Assembly (NCBI GenBank): GCA_964385695.1
Contig: CAYLQA010000007.1
Coordinates: forward strand, 20,519-84,518
Length of the DNA stretch: 64,000 nt
From: CAYLQA01 sp964385695
GTDB lineage: Bacteria > Desulfobacterota > Desulfobulbia > Desulfobulbales > Desulfurivibrionaceae
Reading direction: 5' to 3'
The notes beneath the pieces were generated by a model that saw only the letters and a list, made by a program, of their open reading frames with translations, ran no database searches and was not told the DNA's origin. Below are positions 32,287 to 41,396 of the stretch, in pieces. The position numbers and the translations under genes are program-made. Numbering within the stretch: the first letter of the stretch is position 1; each line of letters begins with the position of its first letter.

Positions 32287-33945
32287 TTGGCCGGAACTAC
32301 TCACAATAAGTACACCCAAACGCCACAGACTCAGCAAACCGTTGCTCATATCTTTGAGATTTTGGGAGATGAATACGATCATGTTGCGCCCAGAATTGAA
32401 GCGCTTTTTGCTGATGTCGACGCCCTGTATGCCGGCCAGTGGCCCAGTCACGAGGCTTGCGGTGTAACCTACCATAACTTTGATCATGCCCTTGATGTTT
32501 CTCTGGCTGTGGCCAGAATGATATCAGGCTGGAACAAGGTAAACCCTACAGATAAACTCAGCGAGCAGCTGGCTGAAATTGGACTGGCTGCCGCTATTTT
32601 TCACGACTCCGGCTATATCAAGGAAAAAGGCGACCAAGAGGGAACCGGCGGCAAATTCACCCTTATCCATGTAGATCGAGGCCAGGACATTGCCAGGGAT
32701 TATCTTGAAAATTGTGGCTGGCTAAGAGGTGAAATCGATATTATCACCAAAATAATATCGGTAACCGAATACTCTGAAATGCCAAATATTGAAGATCTCT
32801 TTGGCACCCATCTCGAATGTACTGTAGCCAGACTGGTCGCAACAGCCGACCTTGTCGCCCAAATGGCCGACACAGACTATATCAACCGGATCGATGACCT
32901 TTTTGCCGAATTTAAAGAGGTCTATGCTTATGAAAAAGCTGAGACCTTGGCGCAAAAGGGAACAAAGGTTTACAAGTCGGTCCAGGAAATCAAAGACGGC
33001 ACGATCTCATTTTATGAAAATTTTGTGGTCCCCACCCTGCACCGTTTAGGTAGGATGGATCGCTACCTGGCAACTTTTTTTGGTGAGGGCCGCAACCCCT
33101 ACCAAGAAAACATCACCGCCAACCTGACCAGCCATCTCATGGATATGCGTTCCCAATGGCGGCGCATCGGCGACATTTTAGAAGATTTGGGGCTGGCCAC
33201 TCCAGATCAAGTGCAAAAGGCCTTAAATCTGCAACGCGACCAGATAAAACCTGTTCAAGACACAAAAAACTCCTACAGTCATCTGATCAAAGAGCAACTC
33301 ATCCCTTGGTTTCACGACACCCAGGAAAGCAAAAAATGCCTGGGCGATATCCTGATGGAGATGAACGCTGTCAGCCCGCAGTCCCTTGCCAAAGGGCTCC
33401 TTGCCCAAATGTTGCCTGATTCACTGTACGCTGAACTCACCCCAAAGGAGCTTCATTTCCTGTTGCAAATATCCATGCTGTTGCAGAACATCTGCAAGGG
33501 GCCTTGGATTCTCGGTGTGGTCATGGAAATGGTAAATGTCATTCTTGACTGCGAGGCAAGCTCCATTCTCATTGTGGACGAGGATGAGCAAGAAATGCTT
33601 TTCACCCTACCCACCGGCCCTAAACGCAAAAGCATCCACGGCAAAGGGATCCCGGTGGACAAAGGCCTAAGTGGCTGGGTGTACCTCAACGGCCAGGCTG
33701 CAGCGGTTTCCAATGTGAACGATGACGATCGATTTGATCACCATGTTGATGAAGATTCAGGCTTTGACACGCGCTCTATATTGGCTGTTCCCCTGCACCT
33801 CAATGGAGAGTGTATAGGCGTGGTTGAGACAATCAACAAAAGTGATGATAATTTTACCCAACATGATATGAATGTTCTGACCATTCTTGCCAATATGTTG
33901 GCCAATGTCATGGTCGGCATTTTATACATGAAGCCATCTGCTTAA
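32287..33945 (+). CDS. HD-type phosphodiesterase with GspE-N-like repeats and GAF domain
   Basis: 552 residues from a TTG start; no ATG exists before residue 78, which lies inside the domain, and no SD is seen. Residues about 60-230 form an HD domain with the class I cyclic-nucleotide PDE signature HNFDHALDV (H63, N64, H67), FHDSGY (H106, D107), a later His (H128) and ATADLVAQMAD (D188). Two related repeats, RRIGDILEDLGLATPDQVQKA (about 292-317) and CLGDILMEMNAVSPQSLAKG (about 351-374), resemble the N-terminal repeats of GspE/MshE ATPases. Residues about 395-545 form a GAF domain (EASSILIVDEDEQEML, GIPVDKGLSGWVYLNGQ, SILAVPLHLNGECIGV). It is likely an intracellular signalling hydrolase; the substrate is unknown. 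Confidence 0.8.
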   Translation: MAGTTHNKYTQTPQTQQTVAHIFEILGDEYDHVAPRIEALFADVDALYAGQWPSHEACGVTYHNFDHALDVSLAVARMISGWNKVNPTDKLSEQLAEIGLAAAIFHDSGYIKEKGDQEGTGGKFTLIHVDRGQDIARDYLENCGWLRGEIDIITKIISVTEYSEMPNIEDLFGTHLECTVARLVATADLVAQMADTDYINRIDDLFAEFKEVYAYEKAETLAQKGTKVYKSVQEIKDGTISFYENFVVPTLHRLGRMDRYLATFFGEGRNPYQENITANLTSHLMDMRSQWRRIGDILEDLGLATPDQVQKALNLQRDQIKPVQDTKNSYSHLIKEQLIPWFHDTQESKKCLGDILMEMNAVSPQSLAKGLLAQMLPDSLYAELTPKELHFLLQISMLLQNICKGPWILGVVMEMVNVILDCEASSILIVDEDEQEMLFTLPTGPKRKSIHGKGIPVDKGLSGWVYLNGQAAAVSNVNDDDRFDHHVDEDSGFDTRSILAVPLHLNGECIGVVETINKSDDNFTQHDMNVLTILANMLANVMVGILYMKPSA

Positions 33946-33997
33946 TCATTCCGTTTTTTCAAATTCCCTTAGCCTCCATAATGCAGGATAAAAATCG

Positions 33998-35791
33998 ATG
34001 AAAAATTCATTAGCGATTCCTCTTTTTCTTTCCTTCTGCCTTTTCACTGCAACTGCCCATGGGGCGCAAGGGATCAGTATTGACGGCAAGGTGAAATATA
34101 AGGACGGATTTACTCAATTTGATTACGTTTCCGACAAGGCGCAAAAAGGCGGCCACTTGGTCATGCATGATCTTGGCGGCTTTGACAAACTCAATCCTTA
34201 TACACTGAAAGGCTCCGCCCCCTCCGGCATCGACACTTTGGTTTTTGAAACCTTGGCCGTTTCCAGCCTGGATGAACCTTTTGCCGCCTATGGTCTTATA
34301 GCCGAAGACATTGATGTTGCGCCGGACAAACTCTCTGTCACCTTCACCCTGCGTAAAAACGCCCGGTTTTCCAATGGCAGCCCGCTGACGGCAGAGGATG
34401 TGAAATTCTCCCTTGAAACCCTAAAAGGCGAAGCGGCAAGCCCCAATTATCAAATCTATTTTCAGGATATTGAAAAGGCGGTCGTTTTGGGCCCCCACAA
34501 GGTACGCTTTCTGTTCCGCCAAAAAAACCGCGAGCTGCACATGATTGCCAGCCAGCTGCCTGTATTTTCAAAACAGTTTTTTACTGATCACCCTTTTGAT
34601 GCTCCTTCCATGACTCCTCCGGTTGGCTCAGGTCCTTACCGCATTAAAAAGGTCGATGCCGGAAAGACCATTATTTACGAACGTAATCCCGATTACTGGG
34701 CCAAGGATCTCAATGTCCGCCAGGGAATGTATAACTTTGACTCTGTCACCTACAAGGTATTTAAAGATCAGGTGGTTTCTCTGGAGGCATTTAAGGCAGG
34801 GGATTTTGATTTTATGCAAATCAATGTTGCCAAGCAATGGGCCCGTGATCTTGACGGAGAAAAGTTTAAGCAAAAAGAGCTGATCAAGGAATACCTTCCC
34901 CACAAAAACAATGCGGGCATGCAGGGCTTTGTCTTTAATATTCGCAAAAAAATATTTAAAGATCCCCTGGTGCGCAAGGCATTGGGGCTGGCCTTTGACT
35001 TTGAGTGGACCAACAGCACCCTGTTTTTTAACCAGTACACCCGGTGTAACAGTTACTTTAGTAACTCCACCCTTGCAGCCCAGGGTCTGCCAAAGGGAAT
35101 TGAACTCAGTTATCTGGAGCCGTTTCGCGACCAACTGCCCCAAGAGGTGTTTACTAAACCGCTGGCACCTTTTACCACGATCCCTCCCCGGAGCTTACGC
35201 AGCAATCTCAGAGAGGCAAAAAAGCTTTTAAAACAGGCTGGGTGGCAACTCAAAGACGGTACCTTAACCAATGCAAGTGGCGAAAAATTTGTCTTTGAAT
35301 TTCTCATCTACTCGCCTTTTTTCGACAGGGTGATCGAGCCCTATCTGAAAAACTTAAGCCGCTTGGGTATAAAGGCCAGCATCCGCAAGGTTGACCCTGC
35401 CCTTTATGTTCGGCGCTTGCAGAACTTTGAGTTTGACATGAGTGTCCAGGTATACGGCCAATCCCAATCTCCGGGGAATGAACAGCGCAACTTTTGGCAC
35501 TCAAGCGCTGCCACACGCAAAGGCTCACGCAATCTCATCGGCATATCCGACCCAGTGGTGGACAACCTGGTTGACCGCATTATTTATGCCCAAACACAGG
35601 AACAACTGACTGCGGCATGCCGGGCACTGGACCGAGTTCTCTGGTATGGATATTATGTCGTCCCCAACTGGTACGTACCAAAACATCGCGTAGCCTACCG
35701 AAATATTTTCAAAAAACCTTCCACATTACCACTGTATTATTCCCCCACCCAGGCCTTGATGACTTGGTGGATACAGGACAAAAAAAGGTAA
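33998..35791 (+). CDS. yejA: Peptide ABC transporter substrate-binding protein, YejA type
   Basis: 597 residues. The signal peptide (about 1-22, ending TAHGA) is followed by a family 5 solute-binding fold: AQKGGHLVMHDLGGFDKLNPY, PDKLSVTFTLRKNARFSNGSPLTAEDVKFSLE, VGSGPYRIKKVDAGKTIIYERNPDYW and VRKALGLAFDFEWTN. The last, and the C-terminal VPNWYVPKHRVAYRN, are typical of YejA. It delivers peptides (microcin-C-type or cell-wall peptides in relatives) to YejBEF, which are encoded 3.5 kb downstream rather than directly adjacent. AGGA precedes the ATG. Confidence 0.9.
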   Translation: MKNSLAIPLFLSFCLFTATAHGAQGISIDGKVKYKDGFTQFDYVSDKAQKGGHLVMHDLGGFDKLNPYTLKGSAPSGIDTLVFETLAVSSLDEPFAAYGLIAEDIDVAPDKLSVTFTLRKNARFSNGSPLTAEDVKFSLETLKGEAASPNYQIYFQDIEKAVVLGPHKVRFLFRQKNRELHMIASQLPVFSKQFFTDHPFDAPSMTPPVGSGPYRIKKVDAGKTIIYERNPDYWAKDLNVRQGMYNFDSVTYKVFKDQVVSLEAFKAGDFDFMQINVAKQWARDLDGEKFKQKELIKEYLPHKNNAGMQGFVFNIRKKIFKDPLVRKALGLAFDFEWTNSTLFFNQYTRCNSYFSNSTLAAQGLPKGIELSYLEPFRDQLPQEVFTKPLAPFTTIPPRSLRSNLREAKKLLKQAGWQLKDGTLTNASGEKFVFEFLIYSPFFDRVIEPYLKNLSRLGIKASIRKVDPALYVRRLQNFEFDMSVQVYGQSQSPGNEQRNFWHSSAATRKGSRNLIGISDPVVDNLVDRIIYAQTQEQLTAACRALDRVLWYGYYVVPNWYVPKHRVAYRNIFKKPSTLPLYYSPTQALMTWWIQDKKR

Positions 35792-35909
35792 CCCCTCATT
35801 TTTCCGACATTTTTACTCTTTTTCTAAAGACATTACAGCCGATTAGGGTATATTACCCATAAAAAAAAACGACTTGGTCTCTTTACGCATTTTTTATAAA
35901 ATTATTTGT

Positions 35910-36716
35910 ATGCATAAATTCATATCAGTATTTATCTCGTTCACTTTCCTGTTCTACTTTTCCCCTGCTTTTGCGCAAAACTCCATCACCGTAGAAGGAA
36001 CAGGCGATAACCAAAAGCTTTTGCGTAGACTGGCCAAGGCTTATCAAGCCAAGTATCCCGGCAAAACAATAGTCGTACCCAATAGTATTGGCAGTGGCGG
36101 CGGCATTAAGGCTCTGGCCGCAGGGAAAACTGATCTAGCCCGAACAGCGCGTCCATTAAAAAAACGCGAAACGCAATATGGGTTTAAATCTAAAATTTTT
36201 GCCTACTCCCCTGTTGTGGTCGTAGTGCACCCAAGTGTTGTTGGTATTAAAGACATCACAAATGAACAACTTAATCAAATCTATAGCGGCAAAATACTAC
36301 AATGGGACAACCTTGGCGGAGTAGGAAAAATTTATGTGGCAAACCGAGAGGAGGGAGATTCTTCTCGCATTGTTTTAGAAAAAAACATCCCTGGCTTTAA
36401 AGATATTACAGAACCGGTTGGGGAAAAAATATACTCCACGCCCGATACGTTGCGCATTCTTACAAGTTTCCCCAACACCATAGGTTATATTTCTGCCACC
36501 ATGGCCAAGGGAAGCATTTTAAAAATACTTTCAATAAATAGAATTGCACCGACTACTGAGAATATCTTAAGCAAAAAATACAAGTTGGTTTCTCCTTACG
36601 CCATAGTCTGGCGCCCCCCTTTGAAGGGTCTGGCAAACCACTTTGTGGATTATCTTTTTACCGAGCCAGCTCAAAAAATAATTTCTGATTTTGGCGCTGT
36701 GCCGGCCAATAATTAA
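35910..36716 (+). CDS. PstS-like phosphate-type binding protein paired with a kinase
   Basis: 268 residues from the ATG at 35910 (a TTG at 35874 is in frame). The signal peptide MHKFISVFISFTFLFYFSPA ends near AFA-QN. The fold matches PstS-type binding proteins: ITVEGTGDNQKLLRRLAKAY, IGSGGGIKALAAGKTDLARTARPL and ITNEQLNQIYSGKILQWDNLGG. Also DSSRIVLEKNIPG and NTIGYISATMAKG. No pst transporter genes are present. The gene ends 11 bases before a membrane hybrid kinase, so it probably acts as a ligand sensor. Locally more A/T-rich than its neighbours, consistent with an inserted module (impression only). Confidence 0.82.
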   Translation: MHKFISVFISFTFLFYFSPAFAQNSITVEGTGDNQKLLRRLAKAYQAKYPGKTIVVPNSIGSGGGIKALAAGKTDLARTARPLKKRETQYGFKSKIFAYSPVVVVVHPSVVGIKDITNEQLNQIYSGKILQWDNLGGVGKIYVANREEGDSSRIVLEKNIPGFKDITEPVGEKIYSTPDTLRILTSFPNTIGYISATMAKGSILKILSINRIAPTTENILSKKYKLVSPYAIVWRPPLKGLANHFVDYLFTEPAQKIISDFGAVPANN

Positions 36717-36727
36717 TACGTCTACAA

Positions 36728-39016
36728 ATGCCCTTCACCATTGGTAAAAAAATATTTTTGAATCAGTTTCTACTGATTTTCTCCGCCACGGCTGTTTTTG
36801 CTTTGGCAAGTTATTTCATCGTCATCCGCGTGGTCGTGGAAAATCAGTATGAACGACTTGGCCACGTTGCCATTGACAGGGCTAACCACATAACCGATCA
36901 AATCAATCATTTAAAAGATCTTTTGGCAGACATTGCCAACGCACGGGAGTTGGATCTCTATGCCCAAAAATATCAAGATATACTTCTGACCAAGCACTTA
37001 GCCCGCTTTCAAGACCAGTTCCCTGTGCTCAGCTATGTTACGGAAAAGGGTGTTGAAGAAATCAAGGTTGTAAACGGCGTCCCGGTGAGTGAATATGACA
37101 CGATCAATACCCTGCCAATCTTTGACTATTCTTACACAAACCCAAACCAAGCCGTCATATCAAATGCTGTTCATTTTATACCGACTATAAATAATAAAAT
37201 GCTTGGTCTTGCCTATACAAGGCAAGGCTATTTTGGCGATCAGTTTCTCGGTATGCTCTACGGCCTTGTCCCCGTAGATCTCATTGCCCACGAACTCGAA
37301 CAGCATACCTTCCAGGAAAGCGGATTCTATCGTCTTATTGATGGTAAAGGGGTTGTGCTCTCAGACCCGAACAAGAAGATCATCTCAACCAAACTGAAGG
37401 TCCAAGATCAGCGCAATATATTCTCCCGAGAAATACAGGATGATCATGTCAATGTAGCTCTTTATGACGGTGTGATAGACAAAGACCGTTATATATATGC
37501 TGTCACTGAAGTTGTTGGCACGAATTGGCAAATGATGGCGCTTATCCCATACGATGAGTTCATGAGTACGCCGTGGAAGTTGCGCAATACGATAATTGGA
37601 ATCTTCCTCTGCCTGCTCTTTATCAGCGTTCTTCTCTCGGTTTTCCTTTCGCGCACAATCACCAACCCGGTACAAAAACTCTCCCTTGCCGCAATGCGCA
37701 TGTCCGAAGGCAACCTGGGCCAGCGTATTGAACTGAATACAGATGACGAGTTTGAGGCATTGGCCGATTCATTTAATACCATGAGCGAAAACCTAGTGGT
37801 GTCGCGCAAACGCGAGAAAAAATTACTAGCTGCCGAATCCTCTGCCCGCCTCACGGCAGAGATTGCCAATCAGCACAAAAACGAATTTCTTTCCAATGTC
37901 AGCCATGAATTACGCACTCCTCTTAATACTGTAATCGGCATGTCTGAAATTCTTCATGATACCGAACTTGACGAAGACCAGAATGAGTGTGTCGGTGAAA
38001 TATCAAAGGCCGGTAAATCACTGCTAGAGCTTATCGATGGGGTGTTAGACTTTTCCCGTCTGGAAACCGGTTCCTTTACCCTTGTCATGAAGGAGTTTGA
38101 TGTCCATAAGCTGCTCAGCTCCCTCAAAAACCAATTTAAAGATAAGGCGGATGAAAAAGGCTTAAACCTCTTTTACGTTGAACCGGTTGCAGTTCCGCAA
38201 TTTCTTGTCGGGGACTCTCTTCGTCTCAAGCAGCTGCTAGGTCATTTGATAGAAAACGGAATCAAGTTTACCGAAAAGGGTGAAGTTTCTATCCATGTCC
38301 GGCCAAGAAATCTTTCCGCCATCGGAAACAAGCAGGCCATTGACCTTCGCTTTGAGGTAACCGACACCGGCATGGGCCTGTCGGAAGATCAATACAAACA
38401 CATTTTTGAGGCCTTTACCCAGGTCGACTCTTCACACAGCAGGGAATTCGGCGGGCTCGGCGTCGGCCTTGCCCTTTGCCGCAACCTGGTTGACCTTATG
38501 GGTGGCACTATCAGTCTGGACAGTGCCCTTGGCAAAGGGACATCTTTTTACATCGATCTCTCCTTTGAAGTAGCCAAGCTGGAGGCTAAGCCCGAAACAA
38601 AAACAGGTCTTGACCAAGCTGCCCTGCCTCCTGAAGAGCAACCATGCTTTAACATTTTGGTGGCGGAGGATAACCCGGAAAATCAAAAGCTCATGCGCCT
38701 GATGCTGGAGCAGCAAGGACACAGGTTGACCATTGTCAACAACGGACAGGAGGCTGTCTTTGCCAACACGGAAAACACCTTTGATATTATCCTCATGGAT
38801 ATTCAAATGCCGGAAATGAACGGCTTTGAGGCCACAAGCGCCATCCGTAACCAGGAAAAAGAAGGCGAACATGTGCCCATTATCGCAGTCACCGCACATG
38901 CCATGCCCGGCTACCGGGAAGAATGTCTGGCCGCAGGCATGGATGATTACCTGGCTAAACCGTTCAGGATGCAGGATCTCTATGCAATGATTAAAAAGAA
39001 TGCGAAAGGCAAATAA
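36728..39016 (+). CDS. Hybrid sensor histidine kinase (Cache-HAMP-HK-REC)
   Basis: 762 residues. TM1 at about 12-35, a large periplasmic Cache-like sensor at about 36-285 (LVPVDLIAHELEQHTFQESGFYRLIDGKG), TM2 at about 290-310, HAMP at about 311-360. HisKA has the His in FLSNVSHELRTPLNTVIGMSE (about 393). HATPase follows (about 495-610: NGIKFTEKGEVSI, DTGMGLSE, FGGLGVGLALCRNLV). A C-terminal receiver has the acceptor Asp in DIILMDIQMPEMNGFEA. It lacks PAS domains and any DNA-binding output. Paired with the PstS-like gene; probably an orphan pair with the response regulator elsewhere. Confidence 0.92.
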   Translation: MPFTIGKKIFLNQFLLIFSATAVFALASYFIVIRVVVENQYERLGHVAIDRANHITDQINHLKDLLADIANARELDLYAQKYQDILLTKHLARFQDQFPVLSYVTEKGVEEIKVVNGVPVSEYDTINTLPIFDYSYTNPNQAVISNAVHFIPTINNKMLGLAYTRQGYFGDQFLGMLYGLVPVDLIAHELEQHTFQESGFYRLIDGKGVVLSDPNKKIISTKLKVQDQRNIFSREIQDDHVNVALYDGVIDKDRYIYAVTEVVGTNWQMMALIPYDEFMSTPWKLRNTIIGIFLCLLFISVLLSVFLSRTITNPVQKLSLAAMRMSEGNLGQRIELNTDDEFEALADSFNTMSENLVVSRKREKKLLAAESSARLTAEIANQHKNEFLSNVSHELRTPLNTVIGMSEILHDTELDEDQNECVGEISKAGKSLLELIDGVLDFSRLETGSFTLVMKEFDVHKLLSSLKNQFKDKADEKGLNLFYVEPVAVPQFLVGDSLRLKQLLGHLIENGIKFTEKGEVSIHVRPRNLSAIGNKQAIDLRFEVTDTGMGLSEDQYKHIFEAFTQVDSSHSREFGGLGVGLALCRNLVDLMGGTISLDSALGKGTSFYIDLSFEVAKLEAKPETKTGLDQAALPPEEQPCFNILVAEDNPENQKLMRLMLEQQGHRLTIVNNGQEAVFANTENTFDIILMDIQMPEMNGFEATSAIRNQEKEGEHVPIIAVTAHAMPGYREECLAAGMDDYLAKPFRMQDLYAMIKKNAKGK

Positions 39017-39072
39017 TCAAACTAATCATTGCACCGCTGTTATTTTTTCTTATAACGTAACGTAATTGATAT

Positions 39073-39257
39073 TCCCCGCGGCAGGTAGCGAAGACTCCGA
39101 GCCACGGGGAATATCGGTATGTAAGGATTTTTTTTATAACATTCGCTCACTAATCCCGCAGCAGGTAAGCACCCTGAAGGGCATAAACTTCGACTTCGAG
39201 CTGCGGGGATGCGCCCAGCGGAAGTGCCCTTGGGGTACGTTTCGCTTTGCATGTTCA
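39073..39257 (-). repeat. Dispersed repeat, copy B (structured RNA candidate)
   Basis: 185 bases, matching copy A (27934-28093) along its length, with an extra segment of about 25 bases (around CCCAGCGGAAGTGCCCTTGG) absent from copy A. Hairpin 1 is TTCCCCGCGGC...GCCACGGGGAA. Hairpin 2 is CCGCAGC...GCTGCGG, where copy A has CCGCTGC...GCAGCGG, so the pairing is kept by a double change. It sits between the hybrid kinase and yejB, in the 286-base gap. The small minus-strand ORF in it shares only part of its frame with copy A and is not a supported gene. Confidence 0.75.
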
Positions 39258-39302
39258 TTTTTTCATCATTCTTCAGAGCAAGGATTACACTGTTTCATTG
39301 CT

Positions 39303-40361
39303 ATGGGCCCCTATATCCTCCGCCGCATATTGTTGATGATTCCCACCCTGTTCGGCATCATGCTGGTTACCTTTACGGTGACCCAGTTTGTTCCTGGCGG
39401 GCCGGTGGAACGGATGCTTGCCCAACTTGAGGGCCATGGCGGGCCAGGAGGCGGCGAGGTCCGCCTCTCCCAGGGCAATGATTTTTATCAAGGCAAAAAG
39501 GGCCTTGATGAAGAACGGGTGGCAAAACTCAAAGAACTCTATGGTTTTGACAAACCACCTGTGGAGCGTTTTGTGACCATGCTCAAAAACTATCTTGTGC
39601 TTGATTTTGGCGAGAGTTATTACCATCACCGAAGCGTGGTTGCCTTGGTTATCTCCAAGATGCCGGTCTCCATGTCTTTGGGGTTGTGGTCCTTCCTCAT
39701 CGTGTATGGCACCTGTATCCCCTTGGGTATTGCCAAGGCTGTTCGTGACGGTTCCCGCTTTGATGTACTTACCAGTTCCGTAATCCTTGTCGGTTACGCC
39801 ATTCCTGGATTTGTCCTGGCTATTCTTTTGATCGTTCTCTTTGGCGGCGGCAGCTTCTGGAATATCTTTCCCTTGCGCGGCCTGGTCTCGGATAATTGGG
39901 CTGATCTGCCCCTGATCAGCAAGGTGCTTGATTACCTGTGGCACATGGTCCTGCCCATTATCTCCAGCACCGTGGGCAGTCTCGCGGTGATGACCCTCTT
40001 GACCAAGAACAGCTTCCTTGAGGAGATCAGAAAACAGTATGTTCTCACCGCCCGGGCCAAGGGCCTGAGTGAAAACAGGGTCTTATACCGTCATATATTC
40101 CGTAATGCGATTATCCCGATCATCACAGGCTTTCCAGGCTCCTTTATCACGGCATTTTTTACCGGCAGCCTGCTCATTGAAACCATTTTTTCTTTAGACG
40201 GCATGGGGCTTTTAGCCTACGACTCCATAATCAACCGTGATTATCCCGTTGTTTTGGGAACCCTATACTTTTTTACCATTATCGGGCTGATCTCCAGGCT
40301 CCTTTCCGATCTCAGTTATGTGGTGGTTGATCCACGCATCAGCTTTGAGAGTGTGGACTGA
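39303..40361 (+). CDS. yejB: Peptide ABC transporter permease, YejB type
   Basis: 352 residues from the ATG at 39303. An integral inner-membrane permease of the OppB/DppB/YejB family: YILRRILLMIPTLFGIMLVTF (TM1), FGESYYHHRSVVALVISKMPVSMSLGLWSFLIVYG and the EAA-like loop RKQYVLTARAKGLSENRVLYRHIFRNAIIPII. The region LAQLEGHGGPGGGEVRLSQGN after TM1 is the insertion typical of YejB. Upstream lies the dispersed repeat; no clear SD precedes the ATG. Its stop is followed after one base by yejE. Confidence 0.9.
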   Translation: MGPYILRRILLMIPTLFGIMLVTFTVTQFVPGGPVERMLAQLEGHGGPGGGEVRLSQGNDFYQGKKGLDEERVAKLKELYGFDKPPVERFVTMLKNYLVLDFGESYYHHRSVVALVISKMPVSMSLGLWSFLIVYGTCIPLGIAKAVRDGSRFDVLTSSVILVGYAIPGFVLAILLIVLFGGGSFWNIFPLRGLVSDNWADLPLISKVLDYLWHMVLPIISSTVGSLAVMTLLTKNSFLEEIRKQYVLTARAKGLSENRVLYRHIFRNAIIPIITGFPGSFITAFFTGSLLIETIFSLDGMGLLAYDSIINRDYPVVLGTLYFFTIIGLISRLLSDLSYVVVDPRISFESVD

Positions 40362-40362
40362 G

Positions 40363-41394
40363 ATGGCGCGACCCCAAAGGCAGTCTCTTACAGCCCGGCG
40401 TTGGCGTCGTTTTCAGGCCAACAAGCGCGGTTTTTACAGCCTGCTCATCTTTTCCTGCCTCTTTATTGCAAGCCTCTGTGCGGAGGTAATCAGCAACGAT
40501 ACGCCCTTTCTTGTGATCTACGAAGGCAAGTCTTACTTCCCCATTGTTAAGACCTACCCGGAAACAACATTTGGCGGAGACTTCGATACTGAGGCGGATT
40601 ACCGCGACCCATATATTCTGGAAAAACTCACCTCCGGCGACAACAAGATCTTCTTTCCGCTCAACCCACACAGCTACGACTCTATCAATCTCAATATCCG
40701 GGTGCCCGTTCCATCGCCGCCGTCAAGGGAAAACATCCTTGGCACTGACGATCGCGGGCGGGATGTCTTGGCCCGGCTCCTGTATGGTTTTCGTCTCTCC
40801 GTGCTTTTCGGTTTTGCCCTTACCTTTATCGGCACGCTTGTCGGTATCATCACCGGCGCGGTGCAGGGATACCTGGGCGGCAAAACAGATCTTGCCATGC
40901 AACGCTTTATTGAAATTTGGAGCGCCATGCCTGAACTGTATTTGCTGATCATCTTTGCCTCCATCTTTAAGCCGAGCATTCTGCTCTTGCTGGTGCTTCT
41001 TTCCCTTTTTGGCTGGATGGGATTATCCGACTATGTGCGGGCCGAATTTCTTAAAGGGCGCAACATGGATTATGTCACAGCGGCCAAGGCCCTTGGTGTC
41101 GGCAATATCACCATCATGTGGCGCCACTTGCTGCCCAATGGCATGACCCCGGTCATCACCTTCTTGCCCTTTCGCATGAGCGGCTCCATCCTGGCTCTGA
41201 CCAGCCTTGATTTCCTCGGCTTAGGGGTGCCGCCGCCATCACCGAGCCTGGGTGAACTTTTGGCCCAGGGCAAAAGCAATATAGAGGCCTGGTGGCTCAG
41301 CCTGAGCACCTTTGGTGTGTTGGTCGGCACCCTGATCCTTTTGATCTTTATCGGTGAGGCCTTACGCGAGACCTTTGACCCACGCAAGGTGTAG
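40363..41394 (+). CDS. yejE: Peptide ABC transporter permease, YejE type
   Basis: 343 residues from the ATG at 40363, which leaves one base after the yejB stop. YejE layout: TM1 (GFYSLLIFSCLFIASLCAEV), then a long periplasmic loop (FLVIYEGKSYFPIVKTYPETTFGGDFDTEADYR, abbreviated here by its ends), the permease core starting GTDDRGRDVLARLLYGFRLS, and the EAA loop NMDYVTAAKALGVGN. A longer frame from 40318 overlaps yejB and is unlikely to be used. Three bases separate it from yejF. Confidence 0.9.
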   Translation: MARPQRQSLTARRWRRFQANKRGFYSLLIFSCLFIASLCAEVISNDTPFLVIYEGKSYFPIVKTYPETTFGGDFDTEADYRDPYILEKLTSGDNKIFFPLNPHSYDSINLNIRVPVPSPPSRENILGTDDRGRDVLARLLYGFRLSVLFGFALTFIGTLVGIITGAVQGYLGGKTDLAMQRFIEIWSAMPELYLLIIFASIFKPSILLLLVLLSLFGWMGLSDYVRAEFLKGRNMDYVTAAKALGVGNITIMWRHLLPNGMTPVITFLPFRMSGSILALTSLDFLGLGVPPPSPSLGELLAQGKSNIEAWWLSLSTFGVLVGTLILLIFIGEALRETFDPRKV

Positions 41395-41396
41395 AA

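Noticed and set aside
39040..39258. Minus-strand ORF of 72 residues over repeat copy B
   Set aside because: Same reason: frame not conserved with copy A, no SD.
39285..39944. 219-codon minus-strand ORF opposite yejB
   Set aside because: Antisense to a clear permease; low-complexity charged composition without a fold.
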